A DNA stretch of 64,000 nt from Roseibium polysiphoniae (GCF_014842925.1 NZ_JACYXJ010000004.1:434001-498000); one strand, 5' to 3'; shown: positions 1 to 9,720, counted from the stretch's first letter. Translations and numbers: made by a program. Notes: generated by a model from the letters alone, not told the origin.

Positions 1-643
1 CGCGGGTGAGGTGATTGCTTCATCGGCTGAGAGCTTAAAGGACAGTCCGGTGCTCGCGCGGTTGAGCGATCTCGTAAAGAATCTTGGGCTGGCAATGGTT
101 GTTGGCGTCGCGCTCAAGCAGGCCGATCACGTTTTCAATGCGGTAGTCTTCTTGAGGCCGGATGGATCAAGAACAGCTTATTCAAAGGTTCAACTCTACG
201 GCGCTTATGAGAAGGGTTTGTTCCAGCCGGGCGACGCGCCCTCTTTGATTGTTGAATTCGAGGGGCTGAAGCTGGGTTTTCTTGTCTGTTTTGATGTTGA
301 GTTCCCGGAGCGTACCCGCGATCTGGCGATGAGGGGTGCCGATCTTGTTTTGGTGCCGACGGCACTCCCAAAGAGCTCAGCAGGGGCTTTCATCGCAGGC
401 TCTGTTGTGCCCGTGAGGGCATTTGAAAGTCAGATTTTCATTGCATATGCGAACCATTGCGGCGCTGATCAGAACTTTGCCTACCAGGGCAGCTCTTGCG
501 TTGCCGCGCCCGATGGAACGCTGCTTGCCAGTGCAGGAAGGCACGCAGAGCTTATCTTCGCGGACATTGAGCCCTTGGCCTACGAGCACAGCCGGGAACA
601 GAACCCGTATCTTGATGAGCTGGTCATTTTAGACCCAGCCTGA
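1..643 (+). CDS. Carbon-nitrogen hydrolase (nitrilase superfamily), 5' truncated
   Basis: The reading frame is open to the left window edge, so the N-terminus with the catalytic glutamate is missing. A GTG at 11 is in frame but is unlikely to be the start, since the family is about 260-280 residues and only about 210 are present. The catalytic lysine region (YSKVQLY) and the nucleophile region (LVCFDVEFPE, Cys followed by an acidic stretch) are both visible, as is the C-terminal AYANHCG strand. Family members hydrolyse amides, often omega-amides or carbamoyl compounds, in the cytoplasm; the substrate cannot be named. It is convergent with the galactoside operon, ending 43 bp from it. Confidence 0.85.
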   Translation, partial: AGEVIASSAESLKDSPVLARLSDLVKNLGLAMVVGVALKQADHVFNAVVFLRPDGSRTAYSKVQLYGAYEKGLFQPGDAPSLIVEFEGLKLGFLVCFDVEFPERTRDLAMRGADLVLVPTALPKSSAGAFIAGSVVPVRAFESQIFIAYANHCGADQNFAYQGSSCVAAPDGTLLASAGRHAELIFADIEPLAYEHSREQNPYLDELVILDPA

Positions 644-686
644 CCCGCTGCTGCGGGTGCCTGGATCTAGTATCGGGGTTTGTCTT

Positions 687-2588
687 TTAAAGTGCCTGGC
701 GTACCAGATCCGCAGCGGGGATGACTCCGACCGGCGTTTCGACTGGCTCGGCGCGATAGTTGAACCAGAAGCGCTCAGTCGCGGTGTCGCGAACACGAAC
801 CCCTTCCGGCAGGAGCATCGTCTTGATCTCAAGCGTGTTGCAGAGACTTGAGAACAGCCGATTGAGCGCAGTCTGGTCGCCCCATCCGGCCATATAGACC
901 AGATTGCCATTTGCCACAGCGACGGGAGATCCATCCTTGAGCTGAAACATCGCATCCGCAGAGGTTTCCAGTTCCTCCCGATAGCCAATGACGTTGCCTT
1001 CCCCGCTTAGGGCCATGGGCATGTCAGGGCGGATGCTCTCGACCCGCGAGACCGTCACGTCCAGTCCGGGAAGGTCAGGGGGCAGCGGCACCGGGATTTC
1101 CATCTCGGGACCTCGCGCGCCGGCCCTTGGCCCGAGAACGACCGTTGCGTCTGTTTCACAGAAGGCTCGCTTCAGCGCCTCTGGTATATGCATGAGCCCC
1201 GGCGCGGCAATGAGCTTGTAGCCTGAAAAATCCCTGGCCGTTGGCGGCAGTATGTCTATTGAAAGTCCCAGTTTGCGCAGCGCCCTGTAGGTGTCGAAGA
1301 CGAGCTGGAAGTAGCTTGAGCCCTCGCCGTGGGGTTGGGTGGTCCAGGCGAAGTCGGCGTCGTAGTCGAAAACCAGTCCGACCTGTGCTGATGCAGTTGA
1401 CGCGTCGGGGGCATCTGCGATCTCCCGTGCGACCTGCATCGCTTCATCGAGACCCGGAGCCGCCGCGCTGTCGGGTCTCAGAAGTCCCGCATGCATCTGT
1501 TCCTGAGCAAAAGGCGCCTGTCGCCAGCGAAAGTAACAAACAGCTTCGGCGCCATGGGCGAAAGCTTCCCAGGTCCATAAGCGAACCATGCCGGGAAGTG
1601 GGGCCGGATTGTAGGGCGCCCAATTCACGGGACCTGGCTGTTGCTCCATGACCCACCAGCGTCCCTTGCCCACCGCACGATAAAGATCGTGATGAAATGC
1701 CTGAAAGTCCGGGTCGCCTTGACGGGCATAGGCGCGTTTATGATCCGCGGCGGCCTCAACTCTGTCTTCGAGAAAGCCCATCGGGTAACTGTCCCAGGTC
1801 GCTATCTCGAGATCGTCACCGACCTTAAAGTGGTCGAAATCGGTCGTTCGGCCCATGAAATTGTGGCTGATGGGCGCGTCGGAGTGCGCCCGCAGAATTT
1901 CGGCCTGTCGGCGATTGAAACGAACCACCTGATCGGAGCTGAAACGGCGGAATGCGAGCACGTGCGCCGGGTTCGGTTCCGTTACGGTCAGGTTCGGGAG
2001 GTCAATGTCCTCGAAGCTGTCATAGTCCATCGACCAAAACACATTGCCCCAGGCGCGATTGAGGGCATCTATCGAGCCATATCGCTCTTTCAGCCAGGTG
2101 CGGAAGGCCTCGCTCGCAGCCTCGGAAAAAGACAGGGTTGTGTCGTGGCAGCTGTATTCATTGTCGGTTTGCCAGGCGCCGATATGAAGGCTTTTGCTGT
2201 AGCGCTCGGCCATCAGGCGCACGATCCGATCGCATTCTTGAGCGTAGCCTTCGTGCGAAAAGCAATAATGACGCCGCGACCCGAACTTGCGGGGATTGCC
2301 ATGAGCATCAACGGCAAGCATGTCCGGATGGCGATGAAGCATCCAGCGAGGCGGTGTTGCCGTCGGCGTGCCGAGAACAATTTTGAGGCCAGCGGCCGCC
2401 AAAACCTCGATGGCGCGATCGATCCAATCCCAGTTGAGGTTCCCAGGCTCCGGTTCAATACGGCTCCAGGCGAACTCTCCGATCCTTACCCAGGTTAACC
2501 CGGCTTGGGCCATACGCCGGGCGTCGGCCTCCCAGATTTCCTCCGGCCAGTGTTCCGGATAGTAACAGGTGCCTAGTGTTCGCTTCAT
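687..2588 (-). CDS. Beta-galactosidase, glycoside hydrolase family 42
   Basis: A 633-residue GH42 enzyme that would release galactose from beta-galactosides. I take the start at MKRTLGTCYYPEHWP because GH42 proteins begin just before the YYPEHWP strand; the longer frame upstream runs back into the lactonase gene and has no family character. The acid/base Glu144 sits in TDNEY and the nucleophile Glu315 in VMEQQPGPVNW, nearly the same positions as in the characterised Thermus A4 enzyme. There is no signal peptide, so it acts in the cytoplasm on imported substrate. It is the last gene of the galactoside operon, 11 bp after the SMP-30 lactonase gene. Confidence 0.93.
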   Translation of the reverse strand: MKRTLGTCYYPEHWPEEIWEADARRMAQAGLTWVRIGEFAWSRIEPEPGNLNWDWIDRAIEVLAAAGLKIVLGTPTATPPRWMLHRHPDMLAVDAHGNPRKFGSRRHYCFSHEGYAQECDRIVRLMAERYSKSLHIGAWQTDNEYSCHDTTLSFSEAASEAFRTWLKERYGSIDALNRAWGNVFWSMDYDSFEDIDLPNLTVTEPNPAHVLAFRRFSSDQVVRFNRRQAEILRAHSDAPISHNFMGRTTDFDHFKVGDDLEIATWDSYPMGFLEDRVEAAADHKRAYARQGDPDFQAFHHDLYRAVGKGRWWVMEQQPGPVNWAPYNPAPLPGMVRLWTWEAFAHGAEAVCYFRWRQAPFAQEQMHAGLLRPDSAAAPGLDEAMQVAREIADAPDASTASAQVGLVFDYDADFAWTTQPHGEGSSYFQLVFDTYRALRKLGLSIDILPPTARDFSGYKLIAAPGLMHIPEALKRAFCETDATVVLGPRAGARGPEMEIPVPLPPDLPGLDVTVSRVESIRPDMPMALSGEGNVIGYREELETSADAMFQLKDGSPVAVANGNLVYMAGWGDQTALNRLFSSLCNTLEIKTMLLPEGVRVRDTATERFWFNYRAEPVETPVGVIPAADLVRQAL

Positions 2589-2599
2589 GGGTTCTGATC

Positions 2600-3439
2600 T
2601 CAAAGGGTGACGCGATGTTCTTTTTGGCCCCGGGTGGATGTCTGGGACAGATAGGTCTTGCCGTCGGCGTTTCCGGTCATGCCGATCGCCGCGGAAGTTG
2701 CGAAAAGGGTTGTTAGATCGGCTCCGCCAAATGCGGGGCACGAGATCTGTTCAACCTCGAACTTTATTGCTTCAAGGAAGTTTCCCTGCGCGTCGTAGCA
2801 GGCCACCTGGTGTGCTCCCCATTGAGCGTTCCAGAGGTTCCCTGAAGCGTCGATGACGGCCCCGTCAGGATTGAGGTCTTCTCCGGAGAGGTCGAGGAAG
2901 ATCTCAGGTTTTCCAGAAGGCCATCCTGCTTGGTCCATGGCTACGTACCAAATGGTTTGAACTGCGGTATCGGCGAAATAGGCGCGTGTACCATCAGGGG
3001 AGAAGCAGATGGCGTTCGGGATCGTTATGTCCGGGACGAGTTTGCGAAGTTCTCCCCGGTAATAGCGGTAGATTGCGCCACTGCCGGGTTCTGCGTTCTT
3101 GCCCATTGTGCCGATCCAGAAACCGCCAAAGGGATCCGTGCGGCCGTCGTTGGATCGTGTCGTGGGATCGTTTGCGTCAAGCGGACAGAGCGTCTGAGAA
3201 GTTTCAGTCATCAGGTTAAATTCGAACAGCTTGGTCTCGCTGGCGATCAGCAACCGGTCTTCATCAATCCAGCCCGCAGCCGAGACATGTTCCTCAAATT
3301 GCCACTCTTGGTCCTGGCCGTCCTTTCGGGAAAGCATGCGTTTTCCCAGAATGTCGAACCAGAACAGTTGAGCGCGCTCAGGATGCCAGAGCGGTCCTTC
3401 ACCAAGTTTGCAAACGCGGCTGTCGAAGACTGCGGTCAT
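2600..3439 (-). CDS. SMP-30/gluconolactonase family sugar lactonase
   Basis: A 279-residue six-bladed beta-propeller protein of the SMP-30/LRE family. The metal-ligand regions are recognisable: the early glutamate in LGEGPLWH, the Asn in [20 protein letters not shown], the Asn in [11 protein letters not shown] and the Asp in LNPDGAVID. These enzymes hydrolyse sugar-acid lactones. Sitting between a DgoA aldolase gene (4-bp overlap) and a beta-galactosidase gene, the most likely substrate is D-galactono-1,4-lactone made by the SDR dehydrogenase of the same operon. Arabinono- or gluconolactone are alternatives that sequence alone cannot exclude. Confidence 0.88.
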   Translation of the reverse strand: MTAVFDSRVCKLGEGPLWHPERAQLFWFDILGKRMLSRKDGQDQEWQFEEHVSAAGWIDEDRLLIASETKLFEFNLMTETSQTLCPLDANDPTTRSNDGRTDPFGGFWIGTMGKNAEPGSGAIYRYYRGELRKLVPDITIPNAICFSPDGTRAYFADTAVQTIWYVAMDQAGWPSGKPEIFLDLSGEDLNPDGAVIDASGNLWNAQWGAHQVACYDAQGNFLEAIKFEVEQISCPAFGGADLTTLFATSAAIGMTGNADGKTYLSQTSTRGQKEHRVTL

Positions 3440-4050
3440 GCACTCTGCCCCAAACCTTGGTCGTAGGCTGCGACGATGGCTTTCGCGCGGGCTGTGACCT
3501 CCGACCGGTAAAAACCGGGTGCATAGAGCGCCGTGCCGATCCCGAAACCCGTGATGCCTGCCGCAATCCAGTCTTTGAAATTGTCCGGTCCTGCGCCGCC
3601 GACAGCATATGTCTCTGTGTCTTTGGGTAGGACGGCACGCATGGCTTTCAGACCTGACGGCCCGATCAGGCTGGCAGGGAAAAGCTTCAACCCGTCCGCA
3701 CCGTTACGAAGCGCGGTGAAGCACTCGCTGGGCGTCATGACGCCTGGAAATGAGGCCATTCCGGCTTTCTTTGTGGCGCGTATGACCTCTGGATTGCAAT
3801 CGGGCGACACGATCAAAGTCCCGCCTGCGCCACGGACCTGCTCAACATCTTCCGGGCTCAGAACCGTGCCGGCGCCAATCTTCGCGGTTTGGCCAAACTC
3901 CCTGGCCATCAGTGCGATGCTCTCCAGAGGATCTGGTGAGTTCAACGGCACTTCGATCTGAGTGATGCCTTCGGCGATCAAAGCTTCCGTGATGCTCAGT
4001 GCGTCCGTCGGTGTGATGCCGCGCAAAATTGCGATAAGGGGACGGGTCAT
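3436..4050 (-). CDS. dgoA: 2-dehydro-3-deoxy-6-phosphogalactonate aldolase
   Basis: A 204-residue class I KDPG/KDPGal aldolase that splits 2-keto-3-deoxy-6-phosphogalactonate into pyruvate and glyceraldehyde 3-phosphate. The Schiff-base lysine is Lys122 in [12 protein letters not shown] and the general-base glutamate is Glu33 in [11 protein letters not shown]; both lie a few residues from their places in the E. coli enzyme. The QIEVPLNSP motif and the adjacent DgoK gene favour the galactonate over the gluconate isomer. Starts and stops overlap by 4 bp with both neighbours, showing translational coupling. Confidence 0.92.
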   Translation of the reverse strand: MTRPLIAILRGITPTDALSITEALIAEGITQIEVPLNSPDPLESIALMAREFGQTAKIGAGTVLSPEDVEQVRGAGGTLIVSPDCNPEVIRATKKAGMASFPGVMTPSECFTALRNGADGLKLFPASLIGPSGLKAMRAVLPKDTETYAVGGAGPDNFKDWIAAGITGFGIGTALYAPGFYRSEVTARAKAIVAAYDQGLGQSA

Positions 4051-4970
4051 TGTGCGGCTTCCTTAAGTGAGGCATGGGCGAGGATCAGACCGCGCAAGGT
4101 GGCAGTACCGGCGGAGATGCATGTGCTGGAAAGTCCGAGGGCCTCAAGACCGACCTTGTATGCCTGGGCAACGCTATCCTCGCCCAGGATGACAATTGAG
4201 CTTGTTGTCTCGGCGCTGTGGCCGATGGCGGCAAGCTCAGCTCCGATCAAAAGACCAGACAGACGACTAAAGGCCTTGGTTGGTGAGAGATCGGCAATGA
4301 GACCCTTTGCCCGAATGCGAAACAGCTCAGCGGCCAAGGCGCTTGGCTCTTTGGCGATTTGGCGAAGCGCGTGCCTGAATTCTTCCAGATCAAGTTCGCC
4401 GGTCTCGATGCCATGCCTCAGGACCGACTTATGCGCCAGCAGACTGAAGAGTTCACCGGTCATGAACGTTTGAAAAGAGCGAATCTCGCCATGGCCAACG
4501 GAGGCCCATTTCGTATGAGTTCCCGGGAGGCAGACCATGCCATCGTAGGAGGGAGTATCGCTGAGCATACCGGCAATTTGCGTTTCCTCACCGCGCATCA
4601 CGTCTTCAGGGCTGGTCTGCTTCACGCCAGGCAGAAGGTAGACCGACAATCTTGGGTCGGTTCCCGAAACACTTGTTGCCTGATGGACCGAGGGAGGCGG
4701 GCAGGGGGCTGTCAGGTAAGGCGCTTCAGCCCAGCCCTGCCTTGAGCCAGCCATGCCGCAGACGACCACATCGGTTTTCTTGCCGGGATCCAGATCTTGT
4801 TCAATCAGGTGAAGGAGTGCCGGTTCGAACTGGTCCTTCGTAAGGGAGCCCATGCCTTTTGGAGATTGGTGCTGCGCCAGAACTTCGTTGGCAGCGCTCA
4901 TCAGCCACACGCGCAGATTTGTCGTGCCCCAGTCGACTGCAATCCAATCAATTTGACTGGTCTGGTTCAT
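4047..4970 (-). CDS. dgoK: 2-dehydro-3-deoxygalactonokinase
   Basis: A 307-residue kinase of the ASKHA fold, phosphorylating 2-keto-3-deoxygalactonate at O6. The N-terminal phosphate-binding strand reads [18 protein letters not shown], and the substrate-domain motifs [12 protein letters not shown] and CLPGTHTKW are typical of DgoK. Length matches the family of about 290-310 residues. It overlaps the SDR gene upstream and the aldolase gene downstream by 4 bp each, so the three enzymes are made together. Confidence 0.93.
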   Translation of the reverse strand: MNQTSQIDWIAVDWGTTNLRVWLMSAANEVLAQHQSPKGMGSLTKDQFEPALLHLIEQDLDPGKKTDVVVCGMAGSRQGWAEAPYLTAPCPPPSVHQATSVSGTDPRLSVYLLPGVKQTSPEDVMRGEETQIAGMLSDTPSYDGMVCLPGTHTKWASVGHGEIRSFQTFMTGELFSLLAHKSVLRHGIETGELDLEEFRHALRQIAKEPSALAAELFRIRAKGLIADLSPTKAFSRLSGLLIGAELAAIGHSAETTSSIVILGEDSVAQAYKVGLEALGLSSTCISAGTATLRGLILAHASLKEAAQ

Positions 4971-5731
4971 CCGGTCACCACGACACCGCCGTCAACCACA
5001 AGGGCCTGACCGGTCATCATGCGGCTGGAATTGGACGCGAGGAAAAGCACTGGGTCGACGATGTCTTCCGGCGCAATTTCGTCCTTCAGACATTGCCGGT
5101 CCAGATGAGCGCTCAGAGCTTCAGGCGTAACCCATTTGTCCTTTTGCTTCTGCGTCAGAACCCAACCGGGAGCCAGGGCGTTGACACGGATCTTCTCGGG
5201 GCCGAACTCGCGCGCGAGGCTTCTACTCATCCCATTGATGCCGGAATTTGCCGTTGTGTACCCAGGATAACCGGCATTACCCATCATGTAGGAGATTGAA
5301 GAGAAGTTGATAATCGAACCGCCTCCGGCAGCGCGCATACCGGATACCGCATGCTGACAGGCGAAGAAGTAGGGTTTCAGGTTGATGGATTGACACCAGT
5401 CCCAATATTCCTCGGTGACTTCCTCGGTTGTATGCCGTTGATCATTTGCGGCGTTGTTCACCAATACGGTAATCGGGCCATGTTGCGCGGCAGCCTTGTC
5501 CATTGCTGCCTTTAGCGTGGGAATATCCGAGATATCGCATGGAATAAAGAGCGGCCGATTGCCATGAACTTTCTCCATGTCGTCGCAGAACGCCGTTGCG
5601 TCCGAACGCTGCACAAAGGCGATCTTGGTACCTTGAGCAAGAAAGCCACTGGTCAATGCGGCGCCGATACCGGACCCGCCACCGGTGATGAAAACGGACG
5701 CGTTCTTCAGGTCAGGAAATGTCGCGGGCAT
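4967..5731 (-). CDS. SDR-family sugar dehydrogenase, probable galactose 1-dehydrogenase, with altered catalytic lysine
   Basis: A 254-residue short-chain dehydrogenase. The Rossmann motif TGGGSGIG (16-23), NNAAN (92-96), the tetrad Asn117 in SINLK, Ser145 and Tyr158 are in place. The canonical YxxxK lysine, however, is Asn162: the segment reads GYTTANSGI, and the codon on the minus strand is AAT. By position it should oxidise galactose to galactonolactone, feeding the lactonase, DgoK and DgoA encoded downstream; this is inference from context. Either the enzyme uses a modified proton relay, or the substrate or reaction differs from the classical one. It overlaps dgoK by 4 bp. Confidence 0.85.
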   Translation of the reverse strand: MPATFPDLKNASVFITGGGSGIGAALTSGFLAQGTKIAFVQRSDATAFCDDMEKVHGNRPLFIPCDISDIPTLKAAMDKAAAQHGPITVLVNNAANDQRHTTEEVTEEYWDWCQSINLKPYFFACQHAVSGMRAAGGGSIINFSSISYMMGNAGYPGYTTANSGINGMSRSLAREFGPEKIRVNALAPGWVLTQKQKDKWVTPEALSAHLDRQCLKDEIAPEDIVDPVLFLASNSSRMMTGQALVVDGGVVVTG

Positions 5732-5770
5732 GGTTGGCCGTCCTTGTAGAATAAGTTGAGTATGGCGTGG

Positions 5771-7846
5771 TCATAGCCGCTGTCCTTCAACGACCCACAT
5801 GCTTTCGGGGAACCTCCAGGGCAGGTTAAGTCCATGCTGCATGAGGTATTGCCCGGAAAGACTTAGGTCGGCCGTCTTCAAAGCGCAGTCACCACGGGAT
5901 AGCGAAACGACATCTGCGCGGTTTTTCAAACTTACGCAGTAGCGAGCGTCAGCGTCCAATCCCGTCAGTCTCAGGGGGGTGGGCACTATCTGGTCAGAGG
6001 GGCTTAGAAGAGCGGAGAAGACGACAAAGCGGTCCCCGGATGCAGACCTGTGAAGCTCGGCAATTTCGGCGGGATCCGACGTGTCCAGACGCAGAATGTC
6101 TGCGCTCATCATCCAGTCGCGATTGTCCTTCCACCAGCTTGTCGTTTGGCTGAGGATGTTCGCTTCTTCTTCAGTGAGTTCTCTTGGGTCCATCTCGAAA
6201 CCCATGTGCCGTTGCGCTGCGGTCCAGGCCCGAAGCCTGATGTCGATTGTGCGACCGGAGGTGTGGCAGCAGCGCGGCCCGACATGACTGCCTGTTACGC
6301 TGGCGGGCAGGAACAGCGCCGCATTGTGTTGAATTTTCTGGCGCTCAATCGCATCGTTACTGTCTGACAACCATACGCGTTGAGTGTGTTGAAGGATCCC
6401 GAAATCAATGCGGCCCCCCCCGGAGGCACAGCTTTCAAACTCGACCAATGGAAAGGCTTCGCGGAGCCGGTCAAACAAGCTGTAGACCGCTTCTGTTTGG
6501 GAAGCGTCGGCAATCGGTAAGACGCGGTTGTGATCCCACTTTACATAGCTGATTTGATTGGCGCGCAGAATTTCCGAGATGCCTTTGTAAAGGTGATCCT
6601 CAACCTCTTGCTGGCGAAGGTCCAGAACGAGCTGTTGCCGGCCGCGTGGCTGATCTGCAGGGCCGAGGATCCAGTCTGGATGTTCGCGGAAGAGATCGCT
6701 GTTTTCATTGACCATTTCTGGTTCGAACCAGAGACCAAACTCCATACCGAGAGAGCGCACGTGTGAAATCAGCGGCGTCAGACCATCTGGATACTTTCGG
6801 GGGTCAATCTGCCAGTCGCCTAGTGAACTGGTGTCGTCATCTCGTCTTCCGAACCAGCCGTCGTCGAGCACGAAGCGTTCCGCGCCAAGAGAGGCCGCAC
6901 GGCTCGCGATGTCTTTCAGCTCGCTGATATTGTGGTCAAAGTAGACGGCTTCCCAGCAGTTGTAGTGAACAGGGCGGGGGCTTCTGGTGTTGGCAACGAT
7001 CCGTGTGCGGGCGTGCTGCTGAAACGCAACCGCAATTTCGTTGAGGCCACTTGCCGAGAAGGTGGCGTAGAGTGGGGCGGAGCTGAAACTGCAGCTCTTG
7101 TTCTGCGTTCCCTTCGCATGACCAAATTGTAGCTGGCGGCGTCCGTCGGCGGTTTCTTCCGCTATCATTGTATGGCCACCGGACCAGCCATAGTGGAACC
7201 CAAAGGCTTCACCTGAGGAATTGTTGGTTCCGTCCGAAAGAACGATCAGGCCGGGAAAATGAGTGTGGTCGGTTCGGCCTGTGCGGTTGGTTCTTTCTCT
7301 GGCGCCTGTCGCGAAGCGCAGCTTTTTGGTCTGGAATTCCGAACACCAGCGACCGGAGAATTCCAGCATGTGATCGGTGTGCGCGGGGCAAGGAAAAGCA
7401 GGCGCGGCGAGCCAATTGAGGACGATGTCCTCTTGAGATTCCAACTCGCTGTTCGCCGTGATCACCGAAGTCTGTTCGTCCAGGTGGAAGGCAAGTTTGA
7501 GGGTCAGACCGTTGGCATCATCGCGACAAAGGAGCTGCAGATCGTCGGATGTTGATGCGATCTCGTGCTGGAACCTGAAGCGCGGCAGGATCTGAAGGCC
7601 CTCAGATGTTCGCGCCTCGATGCCAGGCTGTCCGGCAAAGCCTGTGGCACTCTCGGGCGAGATACTCAAGGGCGGCAGAACATCAAGCATGCCGCCGGTA
7701 ACGTCACCCCGATGGGCCGCGACGAGCTCCTCCAGGTTCTCGCTCGCGCCTAGAGAGGCTCCCCAGTAGACGATCGTGGGGAGTGCCTTGTCGGTCGATG
7801 CCAGAACGAAACTCTGCCGGCCATCACGCAAATGCCAAGTCTGCAT
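5771..7846 (-). CDS. Alpha-galactosidase, glycoside hydrolase family 36
   Basis: A 691-residue GH36 enzyme, the usual length for the tetrameric bacterial type. It has an N-terminal beta-sandwich, then a TIM barrel opening at FVLDDGWFG (326-334). The nucleophile Asp438 lies in YVKWDHNR; the SCASGGGRID element (472-481) and the acid/base Asp495 in WLSDSND follow. It removes terminal alpha-1,6-galactose from melibiose- and raffinose-type sugars. No signal peptide is present, so it acts after uptake. It follows the second permease gene with a one-base overlap, which ties it to the importer's substrate. Confidence 0.95.
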   Translation of the reverse strand: MQTWHLRDGRQSFVLASTDKALPTIVYWGASLGASENLEELVAAHRGDVTGGMLDVLPPLSISPESATGFAGQPGIEARTSEGLQILPRFRFQHEIASTSDDLQLLCRDDANGLTLKLAFHLDEQTSVITANSELESQEDIVLNWLAAPAFPCPAHTDHMLEFSGRWCSEFQTKKLRFATGARERTNRTGRTDHTHFPGLIVLSDGTNNSSGEAFGFHYGWSGGHTMIAEETADGRRQLQFGHAKGTQNKSCSFSSAPLYATFSASGLNEIAVAFQQHARTRIVANTRSPRPVHYNCWEAVYFDHNISELKDIASRAASLGAERFVLDDGWFGRRDDDTSSLGDWQIDPRKYPDGLTPLISHVRSLGMEFGLWFEPEMVNENSDLFREHPDWILGPADQPRGRQQLVLDLRQQEVEDHLYKGISEILRANQISYVKWDHNRVLPIADASQTEAVYSLFDRLREAFPLVEFESCASGGGRIDFGILQHTQRVWLSDSNDAIERQKIQHNAALFLPASVTGSHVGPRCCHTSGRTIDIRLRAWTAAQRHMGFEMDPRELTEEEANILSQTTSWWKDNRDWMMSADILRLDTSDPAEIAELHRSASGDRFVVFSALLSPSDQIVPTPLRLTGLDADARYCVSLKNRADVVSLSRGDCALKTADLSLSGQYLMQHGLNLPWRFPESMWVVEGQRL

Positions 7847-8694
7847 TACTTTACGGCTCCAAGCGTGAGGCCCGCAATGAAGTGCTTTTGCATCAGAAAG
7901 AACATGGCGACCGGCGGCAGCGCAGCGACGATCGATCCCGCACTCATCAGGTGGTAGGCCGCGCGGTACTGCGCGTTGAAGGATGTGATGCCCGCGGTGA
8001 CTGGCTGACTTTCAACACCCTGAGTAAGAACCACTGCCCAGAAATAGTCGTTCCAGATGAAAGTGAAGATCAACACGGACAGCGCGGCGATGGCCGGCTT
8101 CATCAGCGGGAGTACGATGTACCAGAAGATCCGCCACTCAGCGACGCCTTCCACGCGGGCTGCTTCGATCAATTCAAACGGCAGAGCGCGGATGAAATTG
8201 CGCATGAACAGGGTGCAGAAACCGGTCTGAAAGGCGATGTGAAAGAGCACCAGACCTGTGATGGTGTTGTAGAGGCCCATTTGAAGGGTGAGATCGCGAA
8301 CGGGCACCATAAGGATCTGGAACGGCACAAAGTTGCCGGCAACGAACATGAAGAAGATCCAGATGTTGGCCTTGAACTTGTAAACACCGAGCGCAAACCC
8401 GGTCATGCAGGAAAGTGCGACCGCCCCGATGACGGTAGGGACCGTAATGAACACCGAGTTCAGCAGATATTGCGGCATGTCCGATCCGGTGAAGACCAGC
8501 GCGTAGTTCGTGAAGCCCTCGAACGAAGATGGCCAGCCCCAGTAGTTGGCATTGGCGAAATCGGACGCGGGCTTGAACGAGAAAATCGCAACGGCGATCA
8601 GGGGGAGAAGCCACAGGATCAGGGCGAGGGGTAAAAGTGTTTGATATGAGATTTGCCAGGAGCGTGAGGTGCGCTCGATCGGGGTCGGGAACAT
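7846..8694 (-). CDS. ABC sugar importer permease, MalG type
   Basis: A 282-residue inner-membrane permease with six predicted helices. The cytoplasmic EAA loop is seen at ELIEAARVEGVAEWRIFWYIVLPLMKPA, which docks the ATPase. The C-terminal ending HFIAGLTLGAVK is typical of MalG-like subunits of carbohydrate uptake family 1. I start it at MFPTPIERTS, one base after the stop of the first permease gene; the longer frame would overlap that gene heavily with non-permease sequence. It is likely to carry alpha-galactosides with the partners at 8696-10983 and 11909-12970. Confidence 0.92.
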   Translation of the reverse strand: MFPTPIERTSRSWQISYQTLLPLALILWLLPLIAVAIFSFKPASDFANANYWGWPSSFEGFTNYALVFTGSDMPQYLLNSVFITVPTVIGAVALSCMTGFALGVYKFKANIWIFFMFVAGNFVPFQILMVPVRDLTLQMGLYNTITGLVLFHIAFQTGFCTLFMRNFIRALPFELIEAARVEGVAEWRIFWYIVLPLMKPAIAALSVLIFTFIWNDYFWAVVLTQGVESQPVTAGITSFNAQYRAAYHLMSAGSIVAALPPVAMFFLMQKHFIAGLTLGAVK

Positions 8695-8695
8695 C

Positions 8696-9631
8696 TCAGC
8701 GCGCCTTTTCTTCTTGATACATCGACCACAGGAAGTAGGCGATGAAAACCAGCATGATGAGAAACAGAACGACGGCGATCGACGCGCCATAGCCCATGCG
8801 GAAGCCGTATTCAGACAGGGCCACCTCGAACATGTAGAAGCTGAGAACACGGCTCTCGCCATAGGGGCCGCCGTTGGTCATGACCGAGATCAGGTCGAAG
8901 GATCGCAAGGCGCCGATAATCGTGACCACGAAAGCAATGAAGGTCGCGGGTCGAAGCTGCGGGATGATGATGTGCCAGAGCATACGAAGGCCTTTGGCGC
9001 CGTCCAGTCGTCCAGCCTCGATTTGTTCGGGATCGACGGCGTTGAGGCCGGTCAGATAGAGGATCATGCAATAGGCTGTCTGTGGCCAAAGGCCGGCGAC
9101 GATGATGCCGTAGGTCACAAAGTTCTCGTCACCAAGAACATTGATCGGCGGAATGCCAACGCCTCCGAGGATGTAGTTGAGCAGGCCGAATGTGGGATCG
9201 TAGAACCAGGTAAACACCAGGCCAACAACGACCTGACTGATCACAAAAGGGAAAAAGAATAGAGATTTGTAGAGGCGGATGCCCGTAACTGTCTGATTGA
9301 GGAAGAGCGCGATGAACAGTCCGGCTGGAATTGCGAACAGGTACATCACAAGCCAGATCAGGTTATTGCGCAAGGATGTGTAGAACGCATCATCCCAATA
9401 AAGTTCTTCGTAATTGTAAGCGCCGACGTATTCAGCCTCACCCAGACCATCCCAGGAGTAGAACGACAGACTGAAGGACTGGTAGATCGGAAAGATCACG
9501 TAAAAGAGGAAAAACAGAATTCCAGGAGCCAGAAACAGCCAAGGCGTCATGGACTGCTGGTTGTTGTGCCACCAGGAGTTCTTTACTGGCTTATTGTGCT
9601 GTGAAACTGCCGGTGCGCCTGCATCAGCCAT
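8696..9631 (-). CDS. ABC sugar importer permease, MalF type
   Basis: A 311-residue permease. The start MADAGAP follows an AGAGG ribosome site and removes 18 residues of unlikely leader. The first membrane segment is near PWLFLAPGILFFLFYVIFPI, and the EAA loop reads QIEAGRLDGAKGLRMLWHIIIPQLRP. The region around SVMTNGGPYGESRVLSFYMFEVAL is the usual C-terminal signature of MalF-like subunits. It pairs with the MalG-type permease encoded one base downstream. Confidence 0.92.
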   Translation of the reverse strand: MADAGAPAVSQHNKPVKNSWWHNNQQSMTPWLFLAPGILFFLFYVIFPIYQSFSLSFYSWDGLGEAEYVGAYNYEELYWDDAFYTSLRNNLIWLVMYLFAIPAGLFIALFLNQTVTGIRLYKSLFFFPFVISQVVVGLVFTWFYDPTFGLLNYILGGVGIPPINVLGDENFVTYGIIVAGLWPQTAYCMILYLTGLNAVDPEQIEAGRLDGAKGLRMLWHIIIPQLRPATFIAFVVTIIGALRSFDLISVMTNGGPYGESRVLSFYMFEVALSEYGFRMGYGASIAVVLFLIMLVFIAYFLWSMYQEEKAR

Positions 9632-9672
9632 GGCCTGCCTCTTTACGTAGCACGTGTCGATTGAAACGGGGG

Positions 9673-9699
9673 AGGAGGGGCACAAGCTGCGCCCCTCCT
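9673..9699 (-). terminator. Intercistronic hairpin after the galactoside binding-protein gene
   Basis: A perfect 9-bp stem (AGGAGGGGC against GCCCCTCCT) with a 9-nt loop lies 22 bp downstream of the binding-protein stop and before the permease start. On the minus-strand transcript it is not followed by a U-run, so it more likely protects the 3' end of the binding-protein mRNA, or partly attenuates, than fully terminates. Confidence 0.65.
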
Positions 9700-9720
9700 T
9701 TCGAGTTTTTGCGTGAGGAT

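Noticed and set aside
1641..2498. Long open frame on the plus strand across the beta-galactosidase gene
   Set aside because: It is antisense to a well-supported GH42 gene with catalytic motifs, shows no recognisable domain, and is a frame effect of the GC-rich coding strand.
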